A DNA stretch of 64,000 nucleotides from NCBI RefSeq assembly GCF_000379765.1, contig NZ_KB903454.1, positions 310,001-374,000 on the forward strand, written 5' to 3'. How positions within the stretch are numbered: the first letter of the stretch is position 1; every line of letters starts with the position of its first letter. The notes beneath the pieces are model-generated. The model was given only the letters and a program-made list of their open reading frames with translations, was not told the DNA's origin and ran no database searches. Shown one piece after another: positions 17,666-26,574 of the stretch. The position numbers and the translations under genes were made by a program. The DNA comes from Flexithrix dorotheae DSM 6795 (GTDB lineage Bacteria > Bacteroidota > Bacteroidia > Cytophagales > Flammeovirgaceae).

Positions 17666-18292
17666 TTATTGATTAATTAGGGAATTGTAAAAATCAATAA
17701 TCTGAATCATATCGGCTCTCCTCTCAATTTTAAGTTTGTTGGATTTAATGAACTTTTTTACCACTTTACTTTGGTCACCCATAAACTTCATTAAACTGTC
17801 TTCATCAGGCCGGCAATGGGCAATCTGCCCCTGTCCATTGATTAGGTAATAGTCATCCACCTGTACTGCCACCCGTACATTTCTGCCTCCAAACCAGTAA
17901 GGATCATAAGTATTTTCCACTTTTTCCACCACTTTTTCTTTTGCAAGCAGGGAAATTGGTTCTCCTTCAGAAAGCAATTCAAAAAAAGTCGGTTTTTTAT
18001 AACTGGACCCATCTGTACTATAGGGCAAGGTATAAAAATATCGGATAGTCTTGGTAAGCGCATCTACAATTTGCCATGCTTCCACTCTGGTAGCATTGTA
18101 TGACCTCACCATATTTCCCGATTTAAAAACTAGGTTATCATTTTCCAAATCGTATTTAACTTCACCCTTTAATGTTTCCCCTGATGTAAGGTCAATTTCT
18201 CCACGGTGCCAGTAATTCTTAGAAAAATCCTGGGAATACCCCAGCAGCACTAATTGAAACAAAAAAATGGTTAAAAGAATAAATTTTTTCAT
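17666..18292 (-). CDS. Secreted hypothetical protein, Bacteroidetes type
   Basis: This 208-residue protein of unknown function has a signal peptide MKKFILLTIFLFQLVLLGYSQ, probably cut before Gln-Asp-Phe. The mature part starts with a beta-rich region (GEIDLTSGETLKGEVKYDLENDNLVFKSG), like many Bacteroidetes exported proteins described only as hypothetical. A basic, helical C-terminus follows (VVKKFIKSNKLKIERRADMIQIIDFYNSL). I chose ATG at 18292 rather than the upstream one at 18343 because only the former starts directly with a signal peptide. It has its own terminator and no operon partners. I do not recognise a catalytic motif. Confidence 0.75.
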   Translation of the reverse strand: MKKFILLTIFLFQLVLLGYSQDFSKNYWHRGEIDLTSGETLKGEVKYDLENDNLVFKSGNMVRSYNATRVEAWQIVDALTKTIRYFYTLPYSTDGSSYKKPTFFELLSEGEPISLLAKEKVVEKVENTYDPYWFGGRNVRVAVQVDDYYLINGQGQIAHCRPDEDSLMKFMGDQSKVVKKFIKSNKLKIERRADMIQIIDFYNSLINQ

Positions 18293-18563
18293 AATTTGAA
18301 TGTGTTGTAAAGCCGAACATCTGGTATTAAGTAAAAAGTTCACAAAACATTTACCATCTGCTTTTAATTAAGCAGCAAATATTCAACATCTTTTTAAAAT
18401 TTCTAATTATTAACTTCTATGGATATTTGTGATGGCATCACTGGTTAGACACGATTTTTAGCCAAAAAGTTAACACAAATTACTGATTTTTACCTTATTA
18501 TAATAAATTAATCAATCTTAAGGTTCATCACATTCGAACTTTTAGGTCAACCTCAATTCAATT

Positions 18564-19226
18564 TCACCAATCTACAGGCTTTTTTCCCGCCTTTTCTAAA
18601 TAAGTATTTACTTTACTAAAATGCTTGTTCCCAAAAAAACCTCTGTCAGCTGAAAAAGGGGAAGGATGAGCCGATTTTAACACGTAATGTTTTTGTTCAT
18701 CGATTATCGCCCCCTTTTTCTGAGCATAGGCGCCCCATAATATAAATACCACCCCTTCTTTTTTATCCGAAATCACTTTGATTACTGCATCAGTAAACTC
18801 CTCCCAACCTTTCTTCTGATGTGATCCTGCCATTCCCGCCCTTACGGTTAAGGTAGCATTAAGTAACAGTACCCCCTGACTAGCCCACCGTTCCAAATTC
18901 CCTGTTTCGGGAATATCTTTTCCCAAATCTTCTTTAATTTCCTTAAAAATATTTCTCAATGACGGAGGAAATCTTACATCATCATTTACAGAAAAACATA
19001 ACCCATTCGCCTGCCCCTGGCCATGATAAGGATCTTGTCCCAAGATCACTACTTTTAAGTCTTCAAAACTGCATTTTTCAAATGCGTTAAAAATAAGTGG
19101 CCCTGGAGGATATATCTTATACTTTTTTATATCATTTTTTATAAATTCTGTTAGTTCAGTAAAATACTGTTTTTCAAACTCTTCTCTTAAATGGGGTTCC
19201 CAGGATGGGGCAATATTCACAGACAT
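18564..19226 (-). CDS. ung: Uracil-DNA glycosylase
   Basis: This 220-residue family 1 uracil-DNA glycosylase removes uracil from DNA at the start of base excision repair. It shows the water-activating motif GQDPYHGQGQANGLCFSV, the uracil-binding segment LLLNATLTVRAG, the VVFILWGAYAQKKG block and the minor-groove intercalation loop HPSPFSADRGFFG. Its length matches the family. The gene stands alone, with a divergent apaG upstream. Confidence 0.98.
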   Translation of the reverse strand: MSVNIAPSWEPHLREEFEKQYFTELTEFIKNDIKKYKIYPPGPLIFNAFEKCSFEDLKVVILGQDPYHGQGQANGLCFSVNDDVRFPPSLRNIFKEIKEDLGKDIPETGNLERWASQGVLLLNATLTVRAGMAGSHQKKGWEEFTDAVIKVISDKKEGVVFILWGAYAQKKGAIIDEQKHYVLKSAHPSPFSADRGFFGNKHFSKVNTYLEKAGKKPVDW

Positions 19227-19400
19227 TATTAAATTTTTTTAGACTAAAATAAAAAATTACTCGTATCTTAATATAATTATTACAATGTAAGTTTTTTGTT
19301 AATAGTTAACACTTGTTTCATGAGTTATTAAAAAAACTATTGCATAACTCTAATATAGCTTATAATTTTAGAACTGTATATTAAGAAATTGTCTATTATT

Positions 19401-19787
19401 ATGGTAACTAAGATAACAGAAGGAATAAAGGTAACAGTAGAAACTGAGTATCAACCAGAATATTCCAGTCCTAAACAATACCATTACGTTTTTACATATA
19501 AAATCCGAATAGAAAATAATAGTGATTTTACCATCCAGTTGAAAAGAAGAAAGTGGCATGTAATTGATGCAGATGGAAGTAAAAAACTTGTGGAAGGAGA
19601 AGGAGTAGTTGGTCAGCAACCTGTAATAGAACCAGGTGAAATGCATCAGTATGTTTCCGGATGTAATTTAAAGAGTGGTGTGGGTAAAATGAAAGGCACT
19701 TATTCTATGGAAAGAATGATTGATGGGAAATCGTTTGAAGTGACCATTCCCGAATTTAACCTTATTGTCCCTTTCAAACTGAATTAA
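19401..19787 (+). CDS. apaG: ApaG (DUF525) protein
   Basis: This 128-residue single-domain ApaG protein has a fibronectin type III-like beta sandwich. The diagnostic region is RRKWHVIDADGSKKLVEGEGVVGQQPVIEPGE, followed by the SG-rich strand and a MKGTYSME segment. ApaG homologues bind pyrophosphate-containing nucleotides in some structures, and loss affects Mg2+/Co2+ tolerance in enterobacteria; the exact biochemical role is unsettled. The ATG at 19401 gives the standard length; an in-frame codon at 19389 is less likely. It converges on the M48 protease gene across a strong terminator. Confidence 0.95.
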   Translation: MVTKITEGIKVTVETEYQPEYSSPKQYHYVFTYKIRIENNSDFTIQLKRRKWHVIDADGSKKLVEGEGVVGQQPVIEPGEMHQYVSGCNLKSGVGKMKGTYSMERMIDGKSFEVTIPEFNLIVPFKLN

Positions 19788-19810
19788 TAAAATCACACAA
19801 AGTTTTATAT

Positions 19811-19850
19811 AAAAAGAGGCTGTTGCAGCATTTGCAACAGCCTCTTTTTT
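19811..19850. terminator. Bidirectional terminator between apaG and the M48 protease gene
   Basis: A 16-base arm, AAAAAGAGGCTGTTGC, pairs perfectly with its reverse complement around a short loop. A-runs and T-runs flank it, so it serves both convergent genes. Confidence 0.95.
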
Positions 19851-19867
19851 GTACAGTCTTGATAACG

Positions 19868-21112
19868 CTAAGAAACAGCAGGAATATGTTTTTCCAACGC
19901 TCCAAGCCTTTTTAACAAAGGAGGATGTGAATAATAAAAGAAAACATAAGCTGAATGAGGTGTAAGATTGCTCAAAGAATCTACAGAAAGCTTCTTCAAA
20001 GAATCTTTTAAGGCTTCCCCGGATGAAGTTTTGGCGGCATATTCATCAGCCTCATATTCATTTTTCCTTGAAAACACATTCATTAATAATCCGGTAATAG
20101 TTGAAAGCGGACTATAAAGAATAGAGAAAGCGATTAATCCCATATGTAAACTCGGTTCACTGGCTCCCAAAGCTGCTGATAAAATTGGGTTAGAAATTAC
20201 CAGACTCAAAATGTAAAGAGTGAGTAACATGGTGAATGAGGAAATGATTAAACCCTGAAGGGTATGCTTTTTCTTATAATGCCCAACTTCATGAGCCAAA
20301 ACAGAAACTAATTCCTTAGTATTATGCTTTTCAATTAGGGTATCGTATAAAACAATGTTTTTGGCCCCACCCAATCCACTGAAATAAGCATTGGCTTTGG
20401 TTGATCTTTTAGAACCATCTACTACCATAATGTTCTTTAATGGAAAATCTACCCCTTTGGAATACTCTTCAATAGCCGTTCTCAACTCCCCGTCTTCCAG
20501 TGGAGTTAATTTATTAAAAAGTGGCACAATCAGGTTGGTGTAAAACATGGTAATGGAAAGTGAAAACACCATAAAAATGGCCCATGCATATATCCAGAAA
20601 GTATCTGGAAAAGCCTGATAAAACCAAACAAATAAGGCCAGCAAGCCTCCACCAATGATTGCTCCAAGCACATACCCCTTTATTTTATCAGAAATGAAAG
20701 TCCCAACGGTCATTTTATTAAAACCAAACTTTTCTTCAATTACAAATGTATTGTACAGTGAGAAGGGGGTGCTGATCAAATCGGAACCAATGCCAATAAT
20801 TCCAAAAAATATCAGGGTTTTATAAATTTCGTTGTCTGTAAATTCATTAACCCAGGTATCCACAATGGCAAAACCTCCTAATAACATCAGAATGGTAACC
20901 ACAAAACTCAGAAAACTGGAAATAAATCCAATCTTATCTTTTGCCTCAGCATATTCCTGTGATTTCCGATATTTGTCTTCTTCGTAAATCCCTTTCAAAC
21001 TATCCGGCAGCGTCTTGCTTCTTTTCTTTTGATTTAAGTAGTCCAGTGTTCTTTCTAAAATAAACTCAGCGACTACAATGGCAATGATAATGTATAGAAT
21101 TGTTTGGCTCAT
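19868..21112 (-). CDS. M48 membrane metalloprotease, Ste24/CAAX protease type
   Basis: This 414-residue polytopic protease has the zinc motif HEVGHYKKKH (HExxH) and a third ligand Glu in RKNEYEADEYAA. About seven hydrophobic helices and the N-terminal CAAX-protease leader domain (residues 1-190) match the Ste24/HtpX-related M48A subfamily, which forms a large intramembrane chamber. In bacteria these enzymes probably clear misfolded membrane proteins or trapped peptides rather than process CAAX boxes. A TACTTTTG element 37 bases upstream of the ATG on the minus strand is a good promoter candidate. The gene is a single transcription unit. Confidence 0.95.
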   Translation of the reverse strand: MSQTILYIIIAIVVAEFILERTLDYLNQKKRSKTLPDSLKGIYEEDKYRKSQEYAEAKDKIGFISSFLSFVVTILMLLGGFAIVDTWVNEFTDNEIYKTLIFFGIIGIGSDLISTPFSLYNTFVIEEKFGFNKMTVGTFISDKIKGYVLGAIIGGGLLALFVWFYQAFPDTFWIYAWAIFMVFSLSITMFYTNLIVPLFNKLTPLEDGELRTAIEEYSKGVDFPLKNIMVVDGSKRSTKANAYFSGLGGAKNIVLYDTLIEKHNTKELVSVLAHEVGHYKKKHTLQGLIISSFTMLLTLYILSLVISNPILSAALGASEPSLHMGLIAFSILYSPLSTITGLLMNVFSRKNEYEADEYAAKTSSGEALKDSLKKLSVDSLSNLTPHSAYVFFYYSHPPLLKRLGALEKHIPAVS

Positions 21113-21149
21113 CCTTATTAATTCCTTGAAAATAAAAATAAATAAAACG

Positions 21150-21157
21150 CAAAAGTA
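21150..21157 (-). promoter_or_regulatory. Candidate -7 promoter element of the M48 protease gene
   Basis: The minus strand reads TACTTTTG, an exact TAnnTTTG match at a normal distance from the start codon at 21112. No clear -33 TTG was found. Confidence 0.4.
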
Positions 21158-21373
21158 AGTAATAATTAATTGATTGTAATTGCCAGTTCTAATTTATATG
21201 GAGTAAGTGGATCTCAATACCAATCAGTTGAACACCCCTCCAGGTGGAAAAACAGAAAAAATTCAAATTTGACTGATTCCTTTAGTAATTAAAAGGGAAT
21301 TCTAATCTGGAAATTGGAGTAAATAAAATGTCGTGAATTAGCTAACTGAGACGAAAAAATTTACAACCTTTTC

Positions 21374-22120
21374 TCAATTAAAAGAATTCTTCGCTTCACA
21401 AATTTCCTGAAGCAGATCACGATTTTTTTCCACCGCAGTTCCCACTACAATCATATCAGCCCCCGCCTCATAGGCATTTTTCGCCATTGTCCCGTTTCTA
21501 ATTCCTCCACCAATAATCAGTGGAATCCCCAGATTTTCCTTCACTTTTTTTACCATTTCCAATGATATAGGCTTATCAGCTCCGCTTCCCCCATCCATAT
21601 AAATCATTCTCATCCCCAGCATTTCCCCTGCCATTGCGGTGCAAACAGCTATTTCAGGTTTATGAAAAGGAATAGGGGTTGTATTACTCATATAATTGGC
21701 AGTAGTAGCCACGCCACAATCTATAAGCATATAACCAGTAGGAATAACCTCAATGCCCGCTTTTTTAAGTATGGGAGCCGCATTTACATGTTGGCCGATC
21801 AGGAATTCAGGGTTTCTGCCTGAAATTAAGGACAGAAACAATATGCCGTCTGCTTTTGGAGAAATATGTAAACTATTTCCGGGAAATAAAACTACCGGTA
21901 AGTGAGTTTTTGCTTTTAGTTCAGCGACCAATTCATCAAGATGATTGGAAGTGATTAAACTTCCCCCAACCAGAATTATTTCCGGTTTATTTTCCTGGAA
22001 CAGCTCAACCAGTTTTGGCACTTCATTTATTCCGGTTTTATCAGGATCAATGAGTATTGCCAAGGACTTTTTCCTTCTCGATTTAGTTTCAATTATTTGA
22101 TGATAAATTTCCCCTGCCAT
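21374..22120 (-). CDS. Geranylgeranylglyceryl/heptaprenylglyceryl phosphate synthase family protein
   Basis: This 248-residue TIM-barrel protein joins a prenyl diphosphate to sn-glycerol-1-phosphate in its family, the first committed step to archaeal-type ether lipids. Key blocks are LAILIDPDKT at the N-terminus, IILVGGSLIT, VVLFPGNSLHIS, PTGYMLIDCG, YMDGGSGADKPIS and LIIGGGIRNG with AGADMIVVGTAVE for phosphate binding. Bacteroidetes carry a group II form of this enzyme, and its cellular product is poorly understood. No G1P dehydrogenase or second prenyltransferase is nearby. A long gene-free region precedes it, and a divergent pyruvate kinase gene lies beyond. Confidence 0.93.
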   Translation of the reverse strand: MAGEIYHQIIETKSRRKKSLAILIDPDKTGINEVPKLVELFQENKPEIILVGGSLITSNHLDELVAELKAKTHLPVVLFPGNSLHISPKADGILFLSLISGRNPEFLIGQHVNAAPILKKAGIEVIPTGYMLIDCGVATTANYMSNTTPIPFHKPEIAVCTAMAGEMLGMRMIYMDGGSGADKPISLEMVKKVKENLGIPLIIGGGIRNGTMAKNAYEAGADMIVVGTAVEKNRDLLQEICEAKNSFN

Positions 22121-22770
22121 TCCTTTATATTTCGAACTAAGTAAAATTCTTTAACTATTTTTTCAAGAACCTGTATTTTTTTCCTCCGGTAATCACTATA
22201 ATCTTAATCCCTAAAATAAGTCATTCAAATTTCCGGTAGATCTCATTTTACAAATCCTCAATTACCTACTAAATTGGGATTTTTATTAGAGGTTGGAAAA
22301 CTAGCATTTAGATTCAAAAAATCATAAAAATAAAGCAGATTTGCTTATTCTTCCCCAAAGTTAAATGGAAATAATTTCATGATAAATGAAAGAAAATAAG
22401 AATACTTTCAACTTTGTAGTGCCAAAAATATGCCTAGGTCAGATTCTGTCATACATGATTTTAAAGGCAAAAAACTGCATTTCCTATCCTGATTTTTAGA
22501 AATTTTATTTAATTTGCGCCCTTTAATTAAAACGGTTTAACTCGATTTTAAGCTTGTTATAAATTTAAGATTTTCAAAATGTCGGACCGAGGTGAAGTGG
22601 TTCCATTTTGGAATCTTGGATAACATGAAAATTTTATCTTGAAATGAGTTTCTTGAACCGGGCAAACGCTTTTGTAGGTGTTTGTTGTGAAAAGACCAAT
22701 ATTCAGAACTCTCTTATATACATTATTTCAAAGCAAAACCTTTCTATATCAAGTATTTAAATCAGTTGAA
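22121..22770. other. Long intergenic region with probable pyk promoter and leader
   Basis: No gene is supported in these 650 bases between two divergent genes. Around 22508-22517 the sequence TTTAATTTGCG resembles a Bacteroidetes -7 element and is the best promoter candidate for pyk, which would leave a leader of about 250 bases. Within that leader, 22580-22625 can form alternative pairings (GGACC or GGAATC with GGTTCC). A 14-codon ORF begins at 22579. I see no known riboswitch. Confidence 0.4.
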
Positions 22771-24201
22771 ATGAGGAAAATATTTAACAGAACCAAAATT
22801 GTAGCTACGGTAGGACCAGCCTCCAACACTAAAGAAAAACTTCATGAATTAATTGTGGCGGGAGTAGATGTTTTCCGATTAAATTTTTCCCATGGTACAC
22901 ACAAACAACATCAGGAAGTTATCAACCATATTCGGGAACTCAACAAAACATTTAAATACAATGTGAGTATCCTCCAGGATTTGCAGGGGCCAAAAATCAG
23001 AATTGGTCAGGTGGAAGATAACGGTGTAGAGATAATGGAGGGAGAAGAATTGATTATCACCACAGAACAGGAAATCGTAGGAACAGCCAAAAAAGTAAGT
23101 ACCACCTATACCGGTTTAACCCGTGACGTAAAAGCAGGTGATACCATTTTAATCGATGATGGCAATCTTGAAGTAAGGGTTTTTAAGGTTGACGGACATG
23201 ATGTGCATACTAAAGTGGTATTTGGAGGTATATTAAAATCAAGGAAGGGAATGAACCTACCTGATACAGCCATTTCCGAACCTTCCCTCACTAAAAAAGA
23301 CAGGGCAGATCTGGAATTTGGACTTGAAAATGAAGTGGATTGGATAGCCATTTCATTTGTGAGAAATCCAGGAGATGTACAGGAACTAAAAGGAATTATA
23401 AAAGAAAGGGGAAAAAATTCCAAAGTAGTTGCCAAAATTGAGAGGCCCGAAGCCATCAAAAATATTGATGCTATCATTGATGAAGCCGATGGAACCATGG
23501 TAGCCAGAGGAGATTTGGGTGTGGAAATCCAGATGGAAGATGTGCCGATACATCAGAAAAATATAGTTAAAAAATGTAATGAGGCTGGCAAACCGGTGAT
23601 CATCGCCACTCAGATGATGGAGAGCATGATAGAAAACCCAAGACCAACCAGAGCCGAGGCCAACGATGTAGCCAATGCGGTAATGGATGGCACGGATGCA
23701 GTAATGCTGAGTGCAGAAACGGCTTCTGGAAAATATCCGGTTCAAACCATCCAACATATGACCAACATTGTGAGGGCTGTTGAAAATTCAGGAAATATTT
23801 ATAATAAAACTTATGAACCCGATCTGAAAGATCCTGAATTCGCCAGTAATATGATAGTTTCCTCCGCCTGTAATATGGCCAAGGATACCAAGGCCAAAGC
23901 AATTATTGCCATTACTCATTCCGGATTTACAGCTTTGCAAATTGCCCGGCACAGACCGGAATCGGATATTTATGCTTTTACCGAAAATAAAGCATTGCTC
24001 ACTTCTTTAAATCTGGTTTGGGGAGTTAAAGCCTTTTACTTTAAACCAAAAGAATCTACCAATGCTACTTTTAAGTATATAGAGGAATTTTTGGAAAAGG
24101 AAGGCTATCTGAGAAAAGGGAATATAATAATTAATACGGCTGCCATGCCTTTTGAAGCTCACAAAAAGACCAACATGGTAAAATTGAGTACTATTGAATA
24201 A
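22771..24201 (+). CDS. pyk: Pyruvate kinase
   Basis: This 476-residue enzyme converts phosphoenolpyruvate and ADP to pyruvate and ATP at the end of glycolysis. Starting at ATG 22771, the N-terminus RTKIVATVGPAS is canonical, followed by VFRLNFSHG, LQDLQGPKIRIG, the B domain, the active-site signature VAKIERPEAIKNID and MVARGDLGVEI, then MMESMIENPRPTRAEANDVANAVMDGTDAVMLSAETA. The C-terminal allosteric domain is present and short, as in many bacteria. An in-frame upstream GTG at 22678 would add 31 non-conserved residues and is rejected. A terminator follows. Confidence 0.98.
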   Translation: MRKIFNRTKIVATVGPASNTKEKLHELIVAGVDVFRLNFSHGTHKQHQEVINHIRELNKTFKYNVSILQDLQGPKIRIGQVEDNGVEIMEGEELIITTEQEIVGTAKKVSTTYTGLTRDVKAGDTILIDDGNLEVRVFKVDGHDVHTKVVFGGILKSRKGMNLPDTAISEPSLTKKDRADLEFGLENEVDWIAISFVRNPGDVQELKGIIKERGKNSKVVAKIERPEAIKNIDAIIDEADGTMVARGDLGVEIQMEDVPIHQKNIVKKCNEAGKPVIIATQMMESMIENPRPTRAEANDVANAVMDGTDAVMLSAETASGKYPVQTIQHMTNIVRAVENSGNIYNKTYEPDLKDPEFASNMIVSSACNMAKDTKAKAIIAITHSGFTALQIARHRPESDIYAFTENKALLTSLNLVWGVKAFYFKPKESTNATFKYIEEFLEKEGYLRKGNIIINTAAMPFEAHKKTNMVKLSTIE

Positions 24202-24223
24202 AGCTTTTTTTAATTTTCGCCCA

Positions 24224-24256
24224 TTTAAATTCCACTTCCATCGGTGGAATTTCTTT
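24224..24256 (+). terminator. Terminator of pyk
   Basis: AAATTCCAC pairs with GTGGAATTT around an eight-base loop, followed by CTTTTTT. Confidence 0.88.
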
Positions 24257-24438
24257 TTTATTTGAACATTTTAAATGCTTTTAAAAGGCAATCCCGGAAT
24301 TAAAAATTGTTAAAATAAACTTATTTCATTGTCCAGATATCAAATTTGTATTTCTAATTGAAAAGGGCTGAACGAAAAGGCTTAATTAAAGTTTTTTAAA
24401 TTGACCTGAATACCGGACTGAATAACCAGATTAATTAA

Positions 24439-25521
24439 ATGAAAATCCTTGACAGGTATATAATAAAGAAATTTTTTGTAACCTACTTTTTTGTGGTGGC
24501 CATTTTGATGGCAGTAATTGTAGTGGTGGATTATACAGAAAAGTCCGATGATTTTATCAAACACAACCTTTCCCTGGGTTTCATTTTAAAGGAATATTAT
24601 CTGGTCTATATTCCTACAATGGCCAATACATTAAGTCCGTTGGCGGTTTTTATCTCCGTGGTTTTCTTTACTTCTAAATTAGCCTCTCATACGGAAATAG
24701 TGGCCATATTAAGTGCTGGAGTATCCTTCAGAAGGTTTTTGATGCCTTATTTATTTGGAGCGACTGTACTAGGAATTTATACCTTCTTTATGGTTGGCTG
24801 GATAATTCCCAAGGCCGCTAAAAAACAAATTCAGTTTAGTGTAGAATATTTAAAAAGTCCCTACTACTTTGAACTCCGGGACGTCCATTTTAAAACAGGA
24901 GATTCCACCTATATTTATATTCAGAATTACAACAACCGGGTAAAAACTGGCTATAAATTTACTCTTGAAAAAGTTGGAGGTGTGGAATTACTGGAGAAGC
25001 TAAGTGCAGATAAAGTAGTTTGGGACACTGTTAAACAAACCTGGCATATCGATAAATATAAGGTCCATACGTTTGAGGGAGACAAAGAAAGAGCCTGGGC
25101 CGGGAATAATATGGACACTATGCTCAATATTTCCCCCAAATATTTTGAGAATGATTATAAGCTGGAAGAAACCATGACCCTGAAGGAGCTCGAAAATTAC
25201 ATCCGGGAGGAAGTGGAACGGGGTGTGGGAAATGTGGAAAGGTTTCTCAACACCAAATATGAACGCTATGCTTATCCCTTTGCCATTATCATTCTCACCA
25301 TTATGGGTGTTACGATTTCCGCCAAAAAATCCAGAAGAGGAACTGGTTTTCAGATTGCCCTTGGCTTTTTCCTTGCCTTTGTCTATCTTTTGTTTGTAAT
25401 TATGAGTCGGAGTCTTGCTACAGGTGCGCCTAATGAAACGGTTATTGCCTTTATTGCCTGGCTGCCCAATATCACTTTCGCCTTTATCACTTCCTTTTTA
25501 TATTTTATGGTTCCTAAGTAA
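24439..25521 (+). CDS. LptF/LptG family lipopolysaccharide export permease
   Basis: This 360-residue inner-membrane protein of the YjgP/YjgQ family forms, with a partner permease and LptB, the transporter that pulls LPS from the inner membrane toward the outer membrane. Four to six helices surround a periplasmic beta-jellyroll domain (about residues 125-260). The N-terminal DRYIIKKFFVTYFFV and coupling segment HTEIVAILSAGVSFRRFLMPY are characteristic. Bacteroidetes usually keep the two permease genes apart, and only one is found here. It has its own terminator, so it is not co-transcribed with the EamA gene that follows. Confidence 0.93.
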   Translation: MKILDRYIIKKFFVTYFFVVAILMAVIVVVDYTEKSDDFIKHNLSLGFILKEYYLVYIPTMANTLSPLAVFISVVFFTSKLASHTEIVAILSAGVSFRRFLMPYLFGATVLGIYTFFMVGWIIPKAAKKQIQFSVEYLKSPYYFELRDVHFKTGDSTYIYIQNYNNRVKTGYKFTLEKVGGVELLEKLSADKVVWDTVKQTWHIDKYKVHTFEGDKERAWAGNNMDTMLNISPKYFENDYKLEETMTLKELENYIREEVERGVGNVERFLNTKYERYAYPFAIIILTIMGVTISAKKSRRGTGFQIALGFFLAFVYLLFVIMSRSLATGAPNETVIAFIAWLPNITFAFITSFLYFMVPK

Positions 25522-25557
25522 GCATTTGTACTTGCTTTAGACCCTGAATTCATATTG

Positions 25558-25590
25558 AAAAGTGCTGTACGCTAATTTCAGTACTTTTTT
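25558..25590 (+). terminator. Terminator of the LptF/G gene
   Basis: AAAAGTGCTG pairs with CAGTACTTTT (one G-U pair) around an 11-base loop, ending in a T-run. It lies just 15 bases before the next start codon. Confidence 0.8.
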
Positions 25591-25604
25591 AATCTTTTGG
25601 CGAA

Positions 25605-26516
25605 ATGTTTAAAGATCAGTTAAAGCTGCATTTTATAGTTTTTATCTGGGGATTTACTTCCATCCTGGGAAATGAAATTTCCGTACCTGCGGTAGAGGTG
25701 GTATTTTATCGCACCCTTGTTTCATCCATTGCTTTGGCTGCCATTGTCTTTCTTTTGAAGAAAAAATTTACCCTAAAATGGAGAATAGTTTTAAACTTTA
25801 TACTTACCGGAATACTGGTTGGCGCACATTGGATACTTTTTTTTGCCTCGGCAAAAATATCTAAAATCAGTATCTGCCTGGCGGGAATGGCCACCACTAC
25901 CCTATTCACTGCTTTTTTAGAACCGGTGATAAAAAAATCAAAAATAAAATGGTATGAAGTACTCCTCGGGTTAGTTATCATTAGCGGATTATATACTATT
26001 TTCCATTTTGAGTTTGACCATGTTTTGGGGCTTTCACTCGCTTTGATTTCCGCATTCCTTGCTGCCTGGTTTTCCATTTTAAACAGTCAATACACTAAAG
26101 TTTACGATCCGGTAATTATTACTTTTTATGAAATGATTGGGGCCTGCCTTTGCTGTGTTTTATTTTTCCCTATTTACCAAAACACCTTTGCAGCAAACGG
26201 AATCATTCAGCTGGATTTGAGTTTATCTGATTGGGTCTTTCTACTTGTGCTTTCAATTGTTTGCACTGTTTACGCATTTTATGCAGGAATTGAAATCATG
26301 AAAAGAATTTCTGCTTTCAATGTCAACCTTACCGTAAACCTGGAGCCAGTTTACGGAATTATTATGGCAGTGATTTTATATGGAGAAAAGGAACAGATGA
26401 GTGCAGGATTTTATTTTGGTACCATCATCATCCTGATTTCTGTATTGACCTACCCTTACCTGGACAAAATGATTACCAAAAGGGAAAGAAGAAAAATAGA
26501 GGTGCTAAACAAATAA
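25605..26516 (+). CDS. EamA/DMT family metabolite transporter
   Basis: This 303-residue polytopic protein has about ten hydrophobic helices in two EamA repeats, the architecture of drug/metabolite transporters. The first repeat starts with LHFIVFIWGFTSILGNEISVPAVEVVFYRT. The second contains the conserved SAFNVNLTVNLEPVYGIIMAVILYGE, typical of the last EamA helices, where LEPV is nearly invariant. Members export amino acids, nucleosides or other small metabolites; substrate cannot be inferred. It starts right after a terminator, so it must have its own promoter or depend on read-through. It converges with rplY. Confidence 0.92.
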   Translation: MFKDQLKLHFIVFIWGFTSILGNEISVPAVEVVFYRTLVSSIALAAIVFLLKKKFTLKWRIVLNFILTGILVGAHWILFFASAKISKISICLAGMATTTLFTAFLEPVIKKSKIKWYEVLLGLVIISGLYTIFHFEFDHVLGLSLALISAFLAAWFSILNSQYTKVYDPVIITFYEMIGACLCCVLFFPIYQNTFAANGIIQLDLSLSDWVFLLVLSIVCTVYAFYAGIEIMKRISAFNVNLTVNLEPVYGIIMAVILYGEKEQMSAGFYFGTIIILISVLTYPYLDKMITKRERRKIEVLNK

Positions 26517-26552
26517 AAAAGCTCCTGATTGATTTGTCAACCAGGAGCTTTT
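26517..26552. terminator. Bidirectional terminator between the EamA gene and rplY
   Basis: AAAAGCTCCTG pairs perfectly with CAGGAGCTTTT around a 14-base loop. Flanking A and T runs serve the two convergent genes. Confidence 0.9.
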
Positions 26553-26574
26553 AATAAATATATTAAAATGATGA

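Noticed and set aside
22678-22770. N-terminal extension of pyruvate kinase from a GTG
   Set aside because: The canonical pyruvate kinase N-terminus begins at the ATG at 22771; the extra residues are not conserved in the family.
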